DNA of 64,000 bases from Parasulfuritortus sp049322515 (GTDB lineage Bacteria > Pseudomonadota > Gammaproteobacteria > Burkholderiales > Thiobacillaceae), in the NCBI GenBank assembly GCA_049322515.1, contig JBMOQW010000031.1, positions 62,001 through 126,000 on the forward strand. Reading direction: 5' to 3'. Shown piece after piece: positions 37,141-45,821 of the stretch. Position numbers and translations under genes: made by a program. The notes below the pieces were generated by a model that did not search any database, was not told the DNA's origin, and saw nothing but the letters and a program-made list of their open reading frames with translations. Each line of letters begins with the position of its first letter. Positions within the stretch are counted from its first letter, which is position 1.

Positions 37141-39918
37141 ATGACGATCCATTTTCCACTGCGCGGCCTGGTGCTGATGTTGATCACGGCCGGGGCGCTG
37201 GCAGGCTGTGGCGGGCCGTCGCCGGAAGAGTCGGTCGCATCGGCCAAGGCCTATCTCGACCAGCATGACACCAAGGCCGCGATCATCGAGTTGAAGAACG
37301 CGCTGTCCGAGTCGCCCGACCAAGCCGAAGCCCGCTACCTGCTCGGCAAGGCGCTGCTGCAGGGCGGGGATGCCGTGGGCGCCGAGGTGGAACTGCGCAA
37401 GGCCAGCGAACTCGGCTTCGACGCCAACCAGGTCCTGCCCGCCCTGGCGGAAACCCTGGTCGCGCTCGGCCAGGGCAAGAAGGTGCTCGACGAACTGGCC
37501 GACAAGACCGTGCAGGGCGCCGAGCCCCAGGCCACCCTGCTGACTTCGGTCGGCATCGCCCGGGCCTTGCAAGGGCAGTTGCCCGAAGCGCGCGCCGCCA
37601 TCGACGAGGCGCTGCGGATTCGTCCCGATCACGATCCGGCGCTGCTGGCCCAGGCCCGCCTGAAGCTGGTCGACCGGGACATCGCCGGCGCACTCGAACG
37701 GCTCGAAGCCGCCACCGCGAAGAATCCCCGCAACCACGAGGCCTGGACCCTGAAGGCCGATATCCTCAATTTCCAGGGCCAGACCGACGCCGCCCTGGCC
37801 GCCTATGGCAAGGCGATCGAGGCCAAGCCCAACTTCGGCCCGGCGCAGACCGCCCTGGCCATGGCCTATCTGCGCCAAAACAAGCTCGACGAAGTCGCCA
37901 AGCGGGTCGAGGCCATGAAAAAAGCCATGCCCAACCAGTTGCAGACCTATCTGGTCGAAACCCTGCTGGCCTACCAGAAGAAGGAATTCACCCAGGCCCG
38001 CGACCTGGTCATGCAGATCCAGAAGAACGTGCCGGACGACCCGCGCATCCTGCTTCTGGCCGGCGCCATCCAGATGCAGCTGAACGCCTTTTTGCAAGCC
38101 GAATCGATGCTGCTCAAGGCGCACAAGCTGAGCCCGGGCGCGGACGCGCCGCGCCGGCTGCTGGCCGAGCTGTACATGCGTTCCGGTCTGCCGGCCAAGG
38201 CGGTCGATCTGATCGAACCGGTGGCCGGCAACATCAAGGACGCCAAGTTGGCGTCCCTGGCTGGCATGGCCTATCTGCAGAGCGGTGACGCGCGCAAGGC
38301 CAACGAGTACTTCAACCTGGCCTCGACCCTGTCGCCGGAAGACAAGGCGATCAAGGTCAACGCGGCTCTGTCGCAGATGGCTTTGGGCCAGAAGGATGCC
38401 GGATTCTCCACCCTGGAACATATCGCCGCCGAAGACACCGGGGTGAGTACCGACATGGCGCTCATTTCAGCGGCCCTGCGCCAGGGCGCGCATGATCAAG
38501 CCCTGCGCGCCATCGATGCCCTGGCGCGCAAGATGCCCGGTTCGCCGGTTCCCGACGCCCTGCGCGGCACCGCCATGGCCAGCAAGGGTTCAGCCGCCGA
38601 GGCGCGCAAATTCTTCGAGAAGGCACTCGCCATCGATACCAAGTACTACCCGGCCGTCGCCAGCCTGGCGGCCCTGGATGTCGCCGAGAACAAGGCGCCC
38701 GAGGCGCGCAAGCGGTTCGAGGCCCTGGTCAAGGCGGATGCCAAGAACAGCCAGGCCTGGCTGGCCATCGCCGAACTGGATGCCCGGGCCGGAGCTGCGC
38801 CGGCCAAGGTCGCGGAAAGCCTGAACCAGGCGGTCAAGGCCAGCCCGACCGACCTGCGCGCGCGCCTGGCGCAGATCAATCATCGCTTGGCCCAGAAGGA
38901 GGCCAAGCAGGCTGTCTCGGACAGCCAGGAGGCTTTGAAGGCGATCCCGGACAAGCCCGAGTTGCTCGATGCGCTGGCCCGTGCCCAGGCCGCTGCGGGC
39001 GATACCACTGGCGCCCTGGCGACCTTCGACAAGGTCCTCAAGCAGATGCCGGACAACCCGCAGCCACTCCTGCGCATGGCCGAGCTGCAGATGGCCGCGA
39101 AGCAGAAGGACGCCGCGACCCAGAGCCTCAAGAAGGCGCTCGAATTGAAGCCCGACTTCGTCCCGGCCCAGCGAGGCCTGATCATGCTGCACCTGGCCGA
39201 CAAGCAGACCGAACCGGCGCTCGCCCTGGCCCGCTCGGTGCAGCAGCAGCGACCCAAGGAAGCCGTCGGCTACTTGCTCGAAGGCGACATCCAGGCAGTG
39301 AAGAAAGCCTGGACCGAGGCCGCCCAGGCCTACCAGACCGGCGCCAAGCTCCAGCCGGCTGCCGAATTGGCGATCAAGTGGCACGGCGCCCTGAAGAATG
39401 CCGGCAAAGGCGCGGAGGCCGACAAGATGGCGCAGTCCTGGCTTGCCGCGCACCCGAAGGATCATGGCTTCGCGATGTATGCCGGGCAGCTCGCCTTGAA
39501 TGCCAACGACTATGCCAATGCCGTACGTCTGTACCAGAATGTGCTGAAAGTGATGCCCAAGGATGTCGCAGTGCTCAACAACTACGCCTGGGCCTTGGGT
39601 CGGATGAACGACCCGCGCGCGCTGGAGTACGCTGAGCGGGCTTACGCCTTGGCGCCCAAGAGCCCGGAAGTGTTGGATACCCTGGCCATGTTGCTCGCGC
39701 AGAAGGGGGACAACAAGCGGGCGCTGGGATTGCTAGAAGAAGCCCACCGCCTGGCCCCTCAGGGCCACGATATCCGCTTGAACCTGGCCAAGGTCTTGCT
39801 GCAGGCGGGCCGGCAGAGCGAAGCCCTGGCGCACTTGAACGCGCTAGAGAAACTAGGCAATACCTTCTCTGGCAATGCGGAGGTGCGCGGTCTGCTGGCC
39901 AGTGCACTGAAGAGGTGA
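37141..39918 (+). CDS. prsT: PEP-CTERM system TPR-repeat lipoprotein PrsT
   Basis: A 925-residue exported lipoprotein made almost wholly of TPR-like repeats (more than 20 helix pairs such as DTKAAIIELKNALSESPDQAEARYLLGKAL). The signal peptide ends in the lipobox Leu-Ala-Gly-Cys23. PrsT is the usual third member of the prsK-prsR-prsT set of exosortase systems; its role is thought to be in assembling or exporting the surface matrix. GAGGGAG lies six bases before the ATG at 37141. It ends eight bases from the convergent nucleotidyltransferase gene; no terminator is visible there. Confidence 0.93.
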   Translation: MTIHFPLRGLVLMLITAGALAGCGGPSPEESVASAKAYLDQHDTKAAIIELKNALSESPDQAEARYLLGKALLQGGDAVGAEVELRKASELGFDANQVLPALAETLVALGQGKKVLDELADKTVQGAEPQATLLTSVGIARALQGQLPEARAAIDEALRIRPDHDPALLAQARLKLVDRDIAGALERLEAATAKNPRNHEAWTLKADILNFQGQTDAALAAYGKAIEAKPNFGPAQTALAMAYLRQNKLDEVAKRVEAMKKAMPNQLQTYLVETLLAYQKKEFTQARDLVMQIQKNVPDDPRILLLAGAIQMQLNAFLQAESMLLKAHKLSPGADAPRRLLAELYMRSGLPAKAVDLIEPVAGNIKDAKLASLAGMAYLQSGDARKANEYFNLASTLSPEDKAIKVNAALSQMALGQKDAGFSTLEHIAAEDTGVSTDMALISAALRQGAHDQALRAIDALARKMPGSPVPDALRGTAMASKGSAAEARKFFEKALAIDTKYYPAVASLAALDVAENKAPEARKRFEALVKADAKNSQAWLAIAELDARAGAAPAKVAESLNQAVKASPTDLRARLAQINHRLAQKEAKQAVSDSQEALKAIPDKPELLDALARAQAAAGDTTGALATFDKVLKQMPDNPQPLLRMAELQMAAKQKDAATQSLKKALELKPDFVPAQRGLIMLHLADKQTEPALALARSVQQQRPKEAVGYLLEGDIQAVKKAWTEAAQAYQTGAKLQPAAELAIKWHGALKNAGKGAEADKMAQSWLAAHPKDHGFAMYAGQLALNANDYANAVRLYQNVLKVMPKDVAVLNNYAWALGRMNDPRALEYAERAYALAPKSPEVLDTLAMLLAQKGDNKRALGLLEEAHRLAPQGHDIRLNLAKVLLQAGRQSEALAHLNALEKLGNTFSGNAEVRGLLASALKR

Positions 39919-39926
39919 AGCCGGGC

Positions 39927-41033
39927 CTACTTGACCAGGAAATCCTTGAAAGCGCGCAAGGTGGCCTGCTCCTGCTCGACCGCCTTGATTTCGCTGAACT
40001 TCCCCAGCGTGGCCTTGTACAGCAAATGCGGAAGCAAGAGCCTGAACGGCATGCGCAGGTAGTGTCCCCGCACATAGAGACAAAACAGGGCCCACGCAGT
40101 CCAGCGATCGCGAGCCAGCCGGTGATTGGGCTGTAGTCCGCGTTCGAAGAGAGCGTCCATGAAGGGGCGGACCCGTTCGATGCCAGGTGCTGGAAACCCG
40201 GCACCCAAGAGCCGGTTCGCGTAGCGAGTCGCGTCGTGCAGGGGTTCAATGAGGTCGAGTTGCGCGGCACGGGTTGCCAAGCGTGCCCAGAAATCAGGGG
40301 CTTGACCGAACTGCCTGCCCAGGCGCACGAAGTCGTAAAGATCGCGGAGGCCCCGATCGAACTCGCCATTCAGGAACAGATGTGAGGCGGAGTGCAGCAC
40401 CATGTCCTCGGGTGCCAGCACATACAGATCTGCATAGCCTTCGACCGTGCGCGCCTGCGCCCAGAGGGCGCTCACATCGGGCCGGTGGCGGGCCGTGAGG
40501 GGCAGCAGGCTGTGGTGCATGTCGATCACGGTGCCGCGCGAGTGATGGCGTCTGGGTGGGACTTCGTGCATCCAGCGACGGTAGTAGCGGTCGTCATAAC
40601 GGCTCTTGTTCTCCTGTTGCCAGCCGGCGCGGTCCAGGATTCGCTCGGCGTCGGCCAGGGCACCCCGAGGCACCAGGATGTCGACATCACCGAAGATGCG
40701 CCCTTGGGCTGCGTCGAGTCCGGCCATGACGTAGGCTGCGCCCTTGAGGACCACGACCGGGATTCCTGCCCGCAACAATAACCCGTGGATGGCTTCGACT
40801 TCCCATCGGGTCTGGGCCTGGTGTTGCCGTGCGACGGCGCTGGCAGCGGCCAGGTGGGCCATGACCCGCGCGGGTGGCGATGCCGTAAGCGGGGTATGGC
40901 TCGCCAGCGTGGACAGGGTCGACAGCAGGCCCGAGGCACGTGCCATGCGGATCACTTGGTCCCAGTCGGCTTCAGCGAAGCCAGTCATGGATTCGGGGTC
41001 GGACAAGGCCTTGATCAAAGGATTGTCGATCAT
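39927..41033 (-). CDS. Nucleotidyltransferase-like protein of the HprK-related A system
   Basis: A 368-residue protein of the NTP_transf_5-type family. VVVLKGAAYVMAGL (about 93-106) and FGDVDILVPRGAL (114-126, with the two metal-binding aspartates Asp116 and Asp118) form the nucleotidyltransferase core; the rest is helical. It overlaps the kinase gene by four bases. Proteins of this family regularly accompany HprK-related kinase A and its PqqD-like partner. The substrate is unknown. Confidence 0.82.
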   Translation of the reverse strand: MIDNPLIKALSDPESMTGFAEADWDQVIRMARASGLLSTLSTLASHTPLTASPPARVMAHLAAASAVARQHQAQTRWEVEAIHGLLLRAGIPVVVLKGAAYVMAGLDAAQGRIFGDVDILVPRGALADAERILDRAGWQQENKSRYDDRYYRRWMHEVPPRRHHSRGTVIDMHHSLLPLTARHRPDVSALWAQARTVEGYADLYVLAPEDMVLHSASHLFLNGEFDRGLRDLYDFVRLGRQFGQAPDFWARLATRAAQLDLIEPLHDATRYANRLLGAGFPAPGIERVRPFMDALFERGLQPNHRLARDRWTAWALFCLYVRGHYLRMPFRLLLPHLLYKATLGKFSEIKAVEQEQATLRAFKDFLVK

Positions 41034-41944
41034 GGGTGCTGGATATCCTCGACGGCCAGAGTATCGAACCAGGCGAGCGCCTGTTCCAGGTCGCCATAGC
41101 GTAATTCATGAGCCTCGCAGGTGGCCGTCAGACGCGAAGCGACGGCGAAGCCGGCAGTGCCCAGCACCTGAAGGTTGAAGCTATCGTCCATCAGCCTGAG
41201 CAGGGATTGACACGGCGAGACGGGCACCGGCTCGAGTGCGGCGTTCGCGGTATAGCGGGGATACACCACCCAGCGGGGCTGGCCGGGTCTGAGCGCCTGC
41301 TCGAGGCTTTCATCGGGCGGGCGCATGTGGCAGATGGTGCCCTTGTGTGTGTCGCGCACCAGTGCGCTGAACTGCATCTCGGGAAACCTGGCCTGGATGA
41401 TGTCGATCGATTGATTCTTCAGACTGATCGGTCTGGGGAGGGGCCAGAGCCGACCATCGCCCGGATCGATCAGCGCCATCTCGTCCGAGAACAGACGCCA
41501 TCCCGCCGCGGCCAGTGCGGCGCACAGCGTGCTTTTCCCCGCGCCTGGGCGGCCAGGGATGATCACGCATCGGTCATCCTTCGCCAAGACCGCAGCGTGC
41601 AGGATCAGATACTGGTGTGCCGTGCTGGCGATGCACCAGTTGAGTCCCCATTCAAACAGCGCGCGTGCCTGAGCCAGGGGAAGCGGTTTGAAAGGGGTGT
41701 CGTCATCGAAGTGAAAATTGACCTGTCGATGAAACCAGGCATGTAGGCCTGTGGAGGGCGTCAGGCTGATGTCAAAGTCGGCAAACGTTGCCTTGAGCGG
41801 TGTCCCACACCCGTACATGTCGGCGAGATGCACGGCGATGTCTGGGATCGACGACCGGACCCGGACACGAAAGGGGCCAATATCCAAAGTGACGCCTGTG
41901 GTGCGCAGGGGGCCCAATAGCGAGGAGGGTGGTGGTGCAGTCAC
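41030..41944 (-). CDS. HprK-related kinase A
   Basis: A 304-residue protein similar to the HPr kinase catalytic domain. Walker A is GRPGAGKST (131-139), with an HprK-like LFSDEMALID segment (about 150) after it and a conserved LPRPISLKN further on. It lacks the N-terminal HprK regulatory domain. It is the signature gene of the HPr-rel-A system, thought to act on a small peptide or protein of unknown identity. It overlaps the PqqD-like gene upstream and the nucleotidyltransferase gene downstream, by four bases each. Confidence 0.88.
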   Translation of the reverse strand: MTAPPPSSLLGPLRTTGVTLDIGPFRVRVRSSIPDIAVHLADMYGCGTPLKATFADFDISLTPSTGLHAWFHRQVNFHFDDDTPFKPLPLAQARALFEWGLNWCIASTAHQYLILHAAVLAKDDRCVIIPGRPGAGKSTLCAALAAAGWRLFSDEMALIDPGDGRLWPLPRPISLKNQSIDIIQARFPEMQFSALVRDTHKGTICHMRPPDESLEQALRPGQPRWVVYPRYTANAALEPVPVSPCQSLLRLMDDSFNLQVLGTAGFAVASRLTATCEAHELRYGDLEQALAWFDTLAVEDIQHP

Positions 41945-42246
41945 ACGTCGGGGCGAAGTGGCGACAGGATGCCGAGTTTGTAGAGCTCCAGGGTCAGGGT
42001 GTCGACCAATGTACCCGGGTCGATGTCGCTGTCGAAATCATAGGACTGGAGGAGGTAGTCGGCCAATTGCTGCCGTGACCGTGGCTGTCCAGCGCATAGG
42101 GCAACTAGGTCGGCACTCGGCGCATTCAAGACATGCGCTGCACCGGCATGGGCGTGGTATACGGTGATTTCTTCCTGGTCCGGGCAGTGATGGCAGGCCA
42201 CACCGGCTGCCAGTGACCAGGTTTCAAGTGCGTAGCCGTTACTCAA
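41941..42246 (-). CDS. PqqD-like protein of the HprK-related A system
   Basis: A 101-residue protein with a PqqD-type winged-helix fold: EITVYHAHAGAAHVLNAPSADLVALCAGQPRS, then a hydrophobic-acidic tail ending SPLRPDV. PqqD-like proteins usually bind precursor peptides and present them to a modifying enzyme. Here the partner would be the HprK-related kinase encoded immediately after, with which it overlaps. It follows the cysteine-rich protein gene by 48 bases. Confidence 0.85.
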   Translation of the reverse strand: MSNGYALETWSLAAGVACHHCPDQEEITVYHAHAGAAHVLNAPSADLVALCAGQPRSRQQLADYLLQSYDFDSDIDPGTLVDTLTLELYKLGILSPLRPDV

Positions 42247-42294
42247 GGAATGAGTGCGGAGTAGGGGCGTTCAGGAGCCGATGAAATCACCCGG

Positions 42295-43041
42295 TCAGTT
42301 GGGCTTGCACGTCATCGTGACTGAATCCCAGGTGTGACCACTCGGGCAGGTGGGGACGCAGACATAATTGACCATGACGAACTTGTCGTTGCATTCGCCA
42401 TGGGCGTTGAACATGCAGCCGCGCTCGTTGAGCCGGACCAGGATGTCCTTGTAGATGCCGACGCTACCCTCGCCGACCGCCTTGCACAATCCTTGCTGAA
42501 CCTCGCTCACGCTCGCCCCATAGGACGCTTCGGAAGCGGCGGCATTGAGAATCGCCGCGATGTAATGGCAAAGCTGGGCATAGATCTTGCCGCTGATGTC
42601 GCCATATTGATTGAGGAGAATCAACATGATCGGACGATTGATGTAAGTGCTCCAGGCAGCAGGGGTGCAACCCGCAGGCAGGATCTCGGAAAGGGTAGTG
42701 CCTTCGGCAATGAAGCATACGCACTTGCCTTTTTTCCACGTCTGGCAGCCCCCGGGTTTGTATGGGGTGTGTTTCCAAGCCTCGGGGTTATTCTTCCAGA
42801 AACCCGGCGTACAGCCATAGCCGTTGCATGAGTATTGATGACCCGGCGATTGATTTCCGGACATGAATCCGGAAATCGACATGCATCCGCCGCCACCCGT
42901 GCCCGTGGCTCGGGCAGCTAGGGAAGCCGTCACCAAGGGGGCAGCCAGTGCAGCCCGAGTCAGCCGGCGCTTCTGGCGGTCGACGCCATCGGCCCTGGGC
43001 GGGGGCGCGTCGATCGGTTGTTCGGTCTCGTGGTGGCTCAT
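42295..43041 (-). CDS. Exported cysteine-rich protein, unknown function
   Basis: A 248-residue protein. A charged N-terminus with twin arginines (DRQKRRLTRAALAAPLV) is followed by a hydrophobic stretch and AARA, so it looks like a Tat or Sec signal with cleavage near residue 46. The mature part has 14 cysteines and a GCTPGFWKNNPEAW motif of the kind seen in assorted surface proteins. No PEP-CTERM or lipobox is present. It is the first gene of the HprK-related A operon and lies behind the strong sigma-54 promoter at 43082-43096, so it may be the system's target. The function is not known. Confidence 0.8.
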   Translation of the reverse strand: MSHHETEQPIDAPPPRADGVDRQKRRLTRAALAAPLVTASLAARATGTGGGGCMSISGFMSGNQSPGHQYSCNGYGCTPGFWKNNPEAWKHTPYKPGGCQTWKKGKCVCFIAEGTTLSEILPAGCTPAAWSTYINRPIMLILLNQYGDISGKIYAQLCHYIAAILNAAASEASYGASVSEVQQGLCKAVGEGSVGIYKDILVRLNERGCMFNAHGECNDKFVMVNYVCVPTCPSGHTWDSVTMTCKPN

Positions 43042-43081
43042 TGTGGCAATTCCCGGTGAAGTGTTCCCTGATGATACTAAA

Positions 43082-43096
43082 GCAACTAAGGTGCCA
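43082..43096 (-). promoter_or_regulatory. Sigma-54 promoter of the cysteine-rich protein operon
   Basis: On the minus strand TGGCACCTTAGTTGC is an exact match to TGGCAC-N5-TTGC. Transcription would begin near 43070, about 30 bases before the start codon. PrsR, encoded nearby, is the obvious candidate activator. The other bases between 43042 and 43230 hold an A/T-rich tract around 43126-43142 and no gene. Confidence 0.8.
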
Positions 43097-43230
43097 TTCG
43101 CGGTGCAGTTGGCACAATGATGATTTTATTCGTTTTTTTTAATGACTGCAAAGGCGGGATGCGGGGTGTGTAAATTAATCCGACAGCAACCCATGCATCC
43201 AATGAAGTACGCTGTCGAGTGTACTGTTGC

Positions 43231-43989
43231 TCAGCCGATTTTTCTATCGGAGCTCGGCATCAGCCCCATCAACTCCGCCTCGATCCGTTCGTAGAACAAC
43301 TTCATGTAGGGCGACATGCCGGCAACGACCTGGTCGAGGTTGGCCAGGTAGGGAATGCGTTCACCCCGGTGCTCGATGGGGTCGCCCACCTGCCAGAGTT
43401 TCCAGCCGTTGCGTTCGATGCTGGCGGCCAGGGCGCGTTCGACGAGAAAGAAAAAGTGCTTGATGCCTCGCTGGCGGGCCAGGGCGATCAATCCGAGATA
43501 CAAGCCGAGGGTCAAGTGCGGGAGGCGAATCCTGGGTTGCGTGTCTTGGGCGGTGCCATCCGAGGTGACTGGGCGACTGCGTCTGAACTCGGGAATGACA
43601 GCCAGTCGCGACACTTCGGCGACCATGTGTCGATGCCTGTTGAGGAATTCATCCAGCCCAGGTGACAGGGTGCCGTGGCAGAGCCGCTCGAAAGGCAATC
43701 GCGGATCGTCCCAGTCGGGAGAACTGACAATCATGCGGGCGCAGCCAATGTACTGGCTGGTGCCCGAGGCGCGAACCAGGCAATGCAGTGCGCTGGAATC
43801 AAACTGGTCGACTTCGTGGTGGTCGAGTCGGGCAGCCTCATAGCCCAGCTCAGTGCAATAGACTTCATGGCGGATCCGGTAGCAGTGCCGCTTCATGGCG
43901 TCATCGCTGGCCGGAATGATCTGGAAATGTTGTGTATAACCCTCTGCGATGCTGCGAACGTTATGGTTCATGGGTGCTTGTGTCGTCAA
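43231..43989 (-). CDS. Exosortase-associated N-acyl amino acid synthase-like acyltransferase
   Basis: A 252-residue GNAT-fold acyltransferase of the PEP-CTERM/exosortase-associated family. Early residues RIRHEVYCTELGYE (about 38-51), the EVSRLAVIPEFRR strand (about 143-155), ALARQRGIKHFFFLVERALAASIERNGW and a long linker match autoinducer-synthase/N-acyl amino acid synthase-type folds. It probably joins a long acyl chain to an amino acid or related amine. Transcribed leftward, divergent from the sugar transferase gene. A TACAAT -10-like hexamer lies 24-29 bases upstream on the minus strand, without a clear -35. Confidence 0.85.
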   Translation of the reverse strand: MTTQAPMNHNVRSIAEGYTQHFQIIPASDDAMKRHCYRIRHEVYCTELGYEAARLDHHEVDQFDSSALHCLVRASGTSQYIGCARMIVSSPDWDDPRLPFERLCHGTLSPGLDEFLNRHRHMVAEVSRLAVIPEFRRSRPVTSDGTAQDTQPRIRLPHLTLGLYLGLIALARQRGIKHFFFLVERALAASIERNGWKLWQVGDPIEHRGERIPYLANLDQVVAGMSPYMKLFYERIEAELMGLMPSSDRKIG

Positions 43990-44104
43990 ATGCCATGCCT
44001 AAAGCCATAGCGATTGTAGAGGAAATTTACTCATTGCAGCTGCGGGGATCCCCAATAATTTCGTCTGATCCCTGTGTTATTCTCCGAAGCCGGTCTGCCC
44101 GGTG

Positions 44105-44137
44105 ATGCGGGACACACACGGTAATGCGGGACACACA
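44105..44137. repeat. Two-copy 14-base direct repeat
   Basis: ATGCGGGACACACA occurs at 44105-44118 and 44124-44137, a 19-base spacing. The GGGACA core recalls the REP-like elements at 54.0 and 55.1 kb. Confidence 0.6.
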
Positions 44138-44211
44138 ACATGCCGTGCTCGATCATCGAAGCATTCCCTCGCCCGGGGTGGGCCAAATCACGACAACAAA
44201 AATTTCAATCT

Positions 44212-44226
44212 TGGCCGGGCCGTTGC
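44212..44226 (+). promoter_or_regulatory. Possible sigma-54 promoter before the sugar transferase
   Basis: TGGCCGGGCCGTTGC keeps GG and GC spacing, TGGC and TTGC; two bases of the -24 part differ. The predicted start is about 117 bases before the gene. GC-rich context makes a chance match possible. Confidence 0.45.
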
Positions 44227-44353
44227 TGGTGGACAGGATTCACGTGGCCATGGATCGGTGCCGGGCGCCAAAGGTTCAATGAACCTGTTTTCCAGTTTCG
44301 TCCACTGAGGTGGATCGGTCGTGGTTCGGCCAGGGAGTCGTCGGAAGGGTTTC

Positions 44354-45757
44354 ATGCGTCAGATCAACAGTCAGAGCAATGCGTTTTTCGTGCTGGTCGA
44401 GACAGCCATCATCGTCTTGTCGGCGTATGCGGGCTATGTGTTCCTGGTGGAACCCGAGTCTCTCGATCCATTGAATTTCACGCTGCCCTTCTACTTCAGT
44501 GTCAGCGCGCTGGTCCTCTCCTACTTGCTCGGTGCGCTTTCGGTCGGGCTGTACAACGAGAAAATGCGCGAGTCGTTTCGCTCCATCGTCCGGCGCATCT
44601 TCGTGTCCGTGGCCATGGCGTATTTCATGCTTGGCGTGTTGCTGTACACCGTGTTTCCCGACATGCAGGTGCATGAGAACTACGCGCCATTGGTGCTCGC
44701 GCTGATCCTGCTGTTGACCATCACCTTTCGTTACCTGGTCGAGGATGAAGACTGCCTGGGGGTGCGCCGCAAGCGGATACTCATCCTGGGGGCCGGAGAA
44801 CGGGCCTCGATCATCGAGCGCCGCATGCGTCGCAAGGTGGACCAGAAGGGTTTCGAGTTGCTCGGCTACGTGCCCATGAAAGGGGATCGCAATGAAGGCG
44901 TGATCCCGCAGACCAAACAGATCGTCATCCCGGTGCAGAATGTCGCGGCGGAGGTGCTGGCGCGCAAGGTGGATTGCATTGTGATCGCCTGTGACGAGCG
45001 GCGCGAGACCTTGCCCATCGATGCCTTGTTCGACTGTAAGATTCGCGGCGTCGAAATTCTCGACATCCTCGATTTCCTGGAAAAGGAAACCGGGCAGATC
45101 GCGGTCAACCTCATTTATCCCAGCTGGGTCATCTACTCGAACGGCTTCGAATCGAACAACTATGTCCGGGTGACCCTGGACTATGCCTTCAACGCCATGC
45201 TGGCCACCGTGGTCTTGCTGCTGGTCTGGCCGATCATGCTGGTGACGGCATTGATCATCTGGCTGGACGATGGCTTGCGTACCGGGGCCTCCATCTTCTA
45301 CACTCAGGAGCGGGTCGGCCTCGATGGCCGACCGTTCCGCATCCACAAGTTCCGCAGCATGCGGCCGGATGCCGAGAAGGATGGCGCGAAGTGGGCGACC
45401 AAGAACGACGACCGCACCACGCGCATCGGGGCCTTCATCCGCAAGTACCGGATCGACGAACTGCCCCAGTTGATCAACGTGTTTCGCGGCGAGATGGGGT
45501 TCGTCGGCCCGCGTCCCGAGCGGCCTGAATTCGTCCGCGACCTGATCAAGCACATTCCCTATTACAATCAGCGCCACAACGTGAAACCGGGCCTGACCGG
45601 CTGGGCTCAGCTCAAGTACCCGTATGGGTCGAGCATGGAAGATGCGTTGGAAAAGTTGAAGTACGACCTGTATTACATCAAGCATCGCAGCGTGTTGCTG
45701 GATTTGTTCATCCTGATACGCACGGTGGAGATCGTGTTGTTCGGCAAGGGGCGTTGA
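44354..45757 (+). CDS. XrtA/PEP-CTERM-associated undecaprenyl-phosphate sugar transferase
   Basis: A 467-residue protein of the bacterial sugar-transferase class typical of exosortase A loci. Four N-terminal membrane helices, a nucleotide-binding region (RILILGAGERASIIE), a fifth helix (about 285-310) and a C-terminal catalytic domain (FYTQERVGLDGRPFRIHKFRSM, DELPQLINVFRGEMGFVGPRP, VKPGLTGWAQ) are seen. It starts the repeat unit by moving a sugar-phosphate to undecaprenyl phosphate. ATG 44354 (GGAAGGG upstream) is preferred to 44321. It heads a rightward train of genes. Confidence 0.9.
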   Translation: MRQINSQSNAFFVLVETAIIVLSAYAGYVFLVEPESLDPLNFTLPFYFSVSALVLSYLLGALSVGLYNEKMRESFRSIVRRIFVSVAMAYFMLGVLLYTVFPDMQVHENYAPLVLALILLLTITFRYLVEDEDCLGVRRKRILILGAGERASIIERRMRRKVDQKGFELLGYVPMKGDRNEGVIPQTKQIVIPVQNVAAEVLARKVDCIVIACDERRETLPIDALFDCKIRGVEILDILDFLEKETGQIAVNLIYPSWVIYSNGFESNNYVRVTLDYAFNAMLATVVLLLVWPIMLVTALIIWLDDGLRTGASIFYTQERVGLDGRPFRIHKFRSMRPDAEKDGAKWATKNDDRTTRIGAFIRKYRIDELPQLINVFRGEMGFVGPRPERPEFVRDLIKHIPYYNQRHNVKPGLTGWAQLKYPYGSSMEDALEKLKYDLYYIKHRSVLLDLFILIRTVEIVLFGKGR

Positions 45758-45821
45758 CGATTCCTGGCGCGGGCTCGCACCCCGGCTCCGGAGGGCGCGC
45801 GGGCCGTTAGAGGGAGATGGG

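Larger units (their letters stand above)
43990..44353. other. Divergent intergenic region, acyltransferase to sugar transferase
   Basis: A 364-base gap between divergent genes. It holds a small palindrome GGGGATCCCC (44044-44053), a short direct repeat (44105-44137) and a sigma-54 type element (44212-44226). ORFs in it are short and lack family features; I see no gene. Confidence 0.5.

Noticed and set aside
43082..43142. Terminator for the acyltransferase gene in the T/A-rich tract near 43126-43142
   Set aside because: No stable GC hairpin precedes the run on the minus strand.
44044..44053. GGGGATCCCC palindrome as an operator
   Set aside because: Ten-base perfect palindromes of G/C are expected by chance at this base composition and no second copy lies nearby.
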